Source: Clostridia bacterium (GTDB lineage Bacteria; Bacillota; Clostridia; Oscillospirales; Acutalibacteraceae). From it: 64,000 bases of DNA. This document shows positions 61,670-64,000 of the stretch, piece by piece (the first letter of the stretch is position 1; the number at the start of each line of letters is the position of its first letter). The notes beneath the pieces are model-generated. The model was not told where the DNA came from. It was given only the letters and a program-made list of their open reading frames with translations, and made no database searches. A program made the translations under genes and the position numbers. The DNA lies in the NCBI GenBank assembly GCA_017624675.1, contig JAGAMO010000001.1:92633-156632 (forward strand), in the 5' to 3' direction.

Positions 61670-64000
61670 ATGGATATATTAAAAACATTTAAAAATAAAT
61701 CAATTTTCCATAAAGCCCTTTCATTGTTTGTTTGCGCTGTAATGATACTTTCGGTATTTGCCGTTAGTATCGTTGCATATGCAGATAGTACTAATGTTTG
61801 GGATGGTACAAAGGCTTCAAGCTTCGCCGGTGGTGAAGGTACAAAGGATAAGCCTTATGAAATTGAAAATGGTGCTCAGCTATATAAAATGGTTGCCGAA
61901 AACTCGGCTACCGCTTATGCTGATTTAAGCACAGCTACACCTAAATATTTTAAGATTACAAAAGATATTTATTTGAATGACGTTTCTGCTGATGATATGC
62001 AAGCTGCTGTAACTGCTGCTGCAGATAGTACAGACGGTAATGTGGCTTCTTGGAATACAAAAAACTTTAATAAATGGTATACACACAGTGCACAAAAATC
62101 AGGTTTTTATGGTGTTGTTGACGGCGGTGGACATACCATTTACGGCTTATATGTTAACGGCGGCACCTATTCAGGTTTGATAGGTAATGCTGTTGGAAAC
62201 ACAAAAATCTCTGACTTAAAATTGCAAAATTCTTATGTTTACGGTAAATGTGTTGGTGGTATTGTAGGTTCTGCTTATGGTGCCAACACAACTCTTACTG
62301 TATCTTATTGCTCAACTGATAATGTTGTTGTTGAGTGTAAGGGTGGTTCAGATAAAGGTGTTCGCGTTGCTGGTATAGTAGGTGGCGGCGAATCTACAGG
62401 TAAAATCACCTTAGAGAATTGTTCAACAACAAATTCCACAATAAAATCTCATCATAGCGGATATCCTGGCATTGAATCAGGCCTTTTAGGTTATATTGGT
62501 TCTGCGGGTCAAGGTCACGAGGTTAAAAATTGCTTTGTTGATGATTCAGCACACCCACTTTCTAATGCAACTAATTCTACCCATTTTGAAACAAATATGG
62601 GTGCAAATGTTACATATAGTAATGTATATTATATTCGTAGAGAAGCTGATTCAACAAGAACTTTCTTATCTACAAGTACAGTTGAAAAACAATTTACAGT
62701 TCTTACAGCCGACAAAATGAAAGGCGAGGCTGCAAAAACAAATATGTCAGGCCTCGATTTTGATACTGTTTGGCAAACTGTTGAAAATGGTTATCCTGTA
62801 ATCAATCTTAGAGAAGCAGCTTCCAAGGAAATTTGGGACGGTACAAAGGCTACAAGCTTAAATCAATTAGAAGGTAAGGGTACTGTTACCGAGCCTTACC
62901 TTATTAAAACAGGTGCTCAGTTAGCTTATGTGGTTTCCACTAACCTTGACGACGGTTTACATTTTAAACTTGCTAACGATATCTATCTTAACGATACATC
63001 AAAGGACGATTGGAAAACTACTGCACGCAATTGGGTATGGGGCAATATTCGTTTTGTAGGTACATTTGACGGTGACGGACATACAATTGATGGTCTTTAC
63101 TATAACGGTTCACAAAATAAATTTGGTTTGTTCTCCTATACAGGAGATTCACTAATTAAGAACATTAAGTTTACAAACGCTTATGTTTATGACACTACAT
63201 CTGACCAAGGTGTAGCAATCGTTGCAGGTCAATCTTCCGCAACTACAAACTTTGAGTATATTTACATTGATGCAACTTGTTATATTGATGCACCTAATGC
63301 CACGGGCGTTGCCGCAATTACTGCAAGAGGTTACGATAACGGTAAGAATGCTGATACAAGTATTTCAAACTGTGCTGTATTAGCAACAATCAACGGTAAA
63401 TCTGCAGTTGGAGCATTTGCAGGTACTTATTATGCTGCTGATGCTGATGTTACTATTAAAAACTGCTTTACTACAACAGAACTTCCAATTTTTGGTTATC
63501 AACACAAGTCGTTAACCAGTGAATCTACTAATAACTACGGTGTAGTAACAGATATATTTAACACAACAGTTTTAACACCCGACAAAATGAAGGGTGAGGA
63601 TGCAAAAACAAATATGTCAGGCCTTGATTTTGACACTATTTGGCAAACTGTTGAGAACAGTTATCCTGTAATCAACCTCAGAGAAGCTGCTCCCAAAGAT
63701 ATTTGGGATGGCTCAAAGGCTACTGGTTTAAATGAATTTGAAGGTAAAGGTACTGCTACTGAGCCTTATCTTATTAAAACAGGTGCCGAGTTAGCTTATG
63801 TGGTTTCCACTGACCTTGAAGACGGTTTGTATTTTAAACTTGCTAACGATATCAAGCTTAACGATACTTCTAAAGCAGATTGGAAAACTACTGCACGCAA
63901 TTGGGTATGGGGTGATGTTCGTTTTGTAGGTACATTTGACGGTGACGGACATACTATTGAAGGTCTCTACTTTAATGGAAATCAAAAGAGAATGGGTCTC
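61670..64000 (+). CDS. Large surface protein with tandem GLUG-like repeats (3' end outside window)
   Basis: Open from ATG 61670 (GAAAGGAATAGAAG upstream) to the window end: 777 codons with no stop. A signal peptide (cleavage probably after IVAYA, near residue 38) is followed by repeated units that begin with W-D-G-(T/S)-K-A and a PY-I-GAQL segment, contain GTFDGDGHTI-GLY and GL(I/F) motifs, and end in KMKGE-AKTNMSGLDFDT-WQTVEN-YPVINL. These resemble GLUG-type beta-helix repeats of adhesins and surface glycan-binding proteins. The C-terminal anchor or dockerin is not visible. Confidence 0.85.
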   Translation, partial: MDILKTFKNKSIFHKALSLFVCAVMILSVFAVSIVAYADSTNVWDGTKASSFAGGEGTKDKPYEIENGAQLYKMVAENSATAYADLSTATPKYFKITKDIYLNDVSADDMQAAVTAAADSTDGNVASWNTKNFNKWYTHSAQKSGFYGVVDGGGHTIYGLYVNGGTYSGLIGNAVGNTKISDLKLQNSYVYGKCVGGIVGSAYGANTTLTVSYCSTDNVVVECKGGSDKGVRVAGIVGGGESTGKITLENCSTTNSTIKSHHSGYPGIESGLLGYIGSAGQGHEVKNCFVDDSAHPLSNATNSTHFETNMGANVTYSNVYYIRREADSTRTFLSTSTVEKQFTVLTADKMKGEAAKTNMSGLDFDTVWQTVENGYPVINLREAASKEIWDGTKATSLNQLEGKGTVTEPYLIKTGAQLAYVVSTNLDDGLHFKLANDIYLNDTSKDDWKTTARNWVWGNIRFVGTFDGDGHTIDGLYYNGSQNKFGLFSYTGDSLIKNIKFTNAYVYDTTSDQGVAIVAGQSSATTNFEYIYIDATCYIDAPNATGVAAITARGYDNGKNADTSISNCAVLATINGKSAVGAFAGTYYAADADVTIKNCFTTTELPIFGYQHKSLTSESTNNYGVVTDIFNTTVLTPDKMKGEDAKTNMSGLDFDTIWQTVENSYPVINLREAAPKDIWDGSKATGLNEFEGKGTATEPYLIKTGAELAYVVSTDLEDGLYFKLANDIKLNDTSKADWKTTARNWVWGDVRFVGTFDGDGHTIEGLYFNGNQKRMGL
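61796..62830 (+). repeat. Adhesin repeat unit 1 (345 codons)
   Basis: First unit, from VWDGTKA to REAASKE. It is longer than the next and more diverged in its centre, including a segment rich in Gly and Asn. Confidence 0.7.
62831..63700 (+). repeat. Adhesin repeat unit 2 (290 codons)
   Basis: From IWDGTKA to the next IWDGSKA. Its ends are nearly identical to those of units 1 and 3, also at the DNA level (for example the stretch around 62740-62800 and 63600-63670). Confidence 0.75.
63701..64000 (+). repeat. Adhesin repeat unit 3 (cut by window end)
   Basis: Begins IWDGSKA; its first hundred codons copy unit 2 closely (LNDTSK, DWKTTARNWVWG, FVGTFDGDGHTI). Confidence 0.75.

Noticed and set aside
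1-64000. CRISPR arrays, tRNA, rRNA, prophage or integrase genes
   Set aside because: Scanning both strands by eye I saw no regularly spaced repeats, no tRNA-like cloverleaf, no rRNA and no transposase or phage gene; short non-coding RNAs could still be missed.

Overview
This window is one continuous piece of a low-GC, endospore-former-type Bacillota chromosome, most likely an uncultured gut Clostridia of the Oscillospiraceae/Ruminococcaceae group. The evidence is the conserved gene order dprA-topA-trmFO, rnc-radical SAM-smc-ftsY, yhbY-nadD-yqeK-rsfS and queA-tgt-yajC, a SpoVAD protein, a DUF4364 protein, strong Shine-Dalgarno sites, many U-tailed hairpin terminators and a very cysteine-rich 46-residue protein of a type common in this group. 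This placement is inferred from gene content; no rRNA or tRNA gene is present to confirm it.

Layout. 1-15.9 kb: a dense + strand housekeeping run from the 3' end of dprA through topA, trmFO, plsX, rnc, a radical SAM gene, smc, ftsY, rdgB, yhbY, nadD, yqeK, rsfS and leuS, with almost no intergenic DNA. 15.9-20.5 kb: secG and rpsU, then yqeG, an endonuclease IV-like protein and a P-type ATPase whose catalytic motifs are strikingly altered. 20.5-25.9 kb: a second, EF-G-like GTPase, a secreted protein, a DUF4364 protein, an ECF sigma factor with a 260-residue C-terminal extension, and a multi-hairpin intergenic repeat. 25.9-32.1 kb: two flavoproteins, a possible histidine-kinase-like remnant, glyceraldehyde-3-phosphate dehydrogenase and an ABC exporter. 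32.2-41.0 kb: a complete de novo UMP operon on the - strand (pyrC-carB-pyrK-pyrD-pyrF-pyrE-pyrB-pyrI) that lacks carA. 41.1-46.7 kb: a peptide-use block (pepD, OPT transporter, PqqD-like protein, PutP-type symporter) and a DUF378 protein. 46.8-48.7 kb: dapB and asd. 48.8-52.5 kb: queA, HAD phosphatase, tgt, yajC and a membrane protein. 52.5-58.2 kb: rsmA, spoVAD, mgtE, rpe, a hexose-phosphate mutase and the cysteine-rich gene. 58.7-64 kb: an exported carbohydrate block with a GH16 lipoprotein, a sugar-binding lipoprotein and a large repeated surface protein that runs off the window.

The most unusual points are the P-type ATPase that has lost the actuator TGES glutamate and has changed DKTGT and GDGVNDAP while keeping its membrane ion ligands; the small Cys-rich gene behind a sigma-K-like promoter; the ECF sigma factor with its own C-terminal domain and no adjacent anti-sigma; two intergenic hairpins that bury the next gene's Shine-Dalgarno; a PqqD-like protein coupled to an OPT transporter rather than to a radical SAM enzyme; and the tandem-repeat adhesin. 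Housekeeping promoters repeatedly use TTGCAA at -35 with 17-bp spacing. Apart from the short multi-hairpin repeat I saw no transposase, phage, CRISPR or RNA gene.
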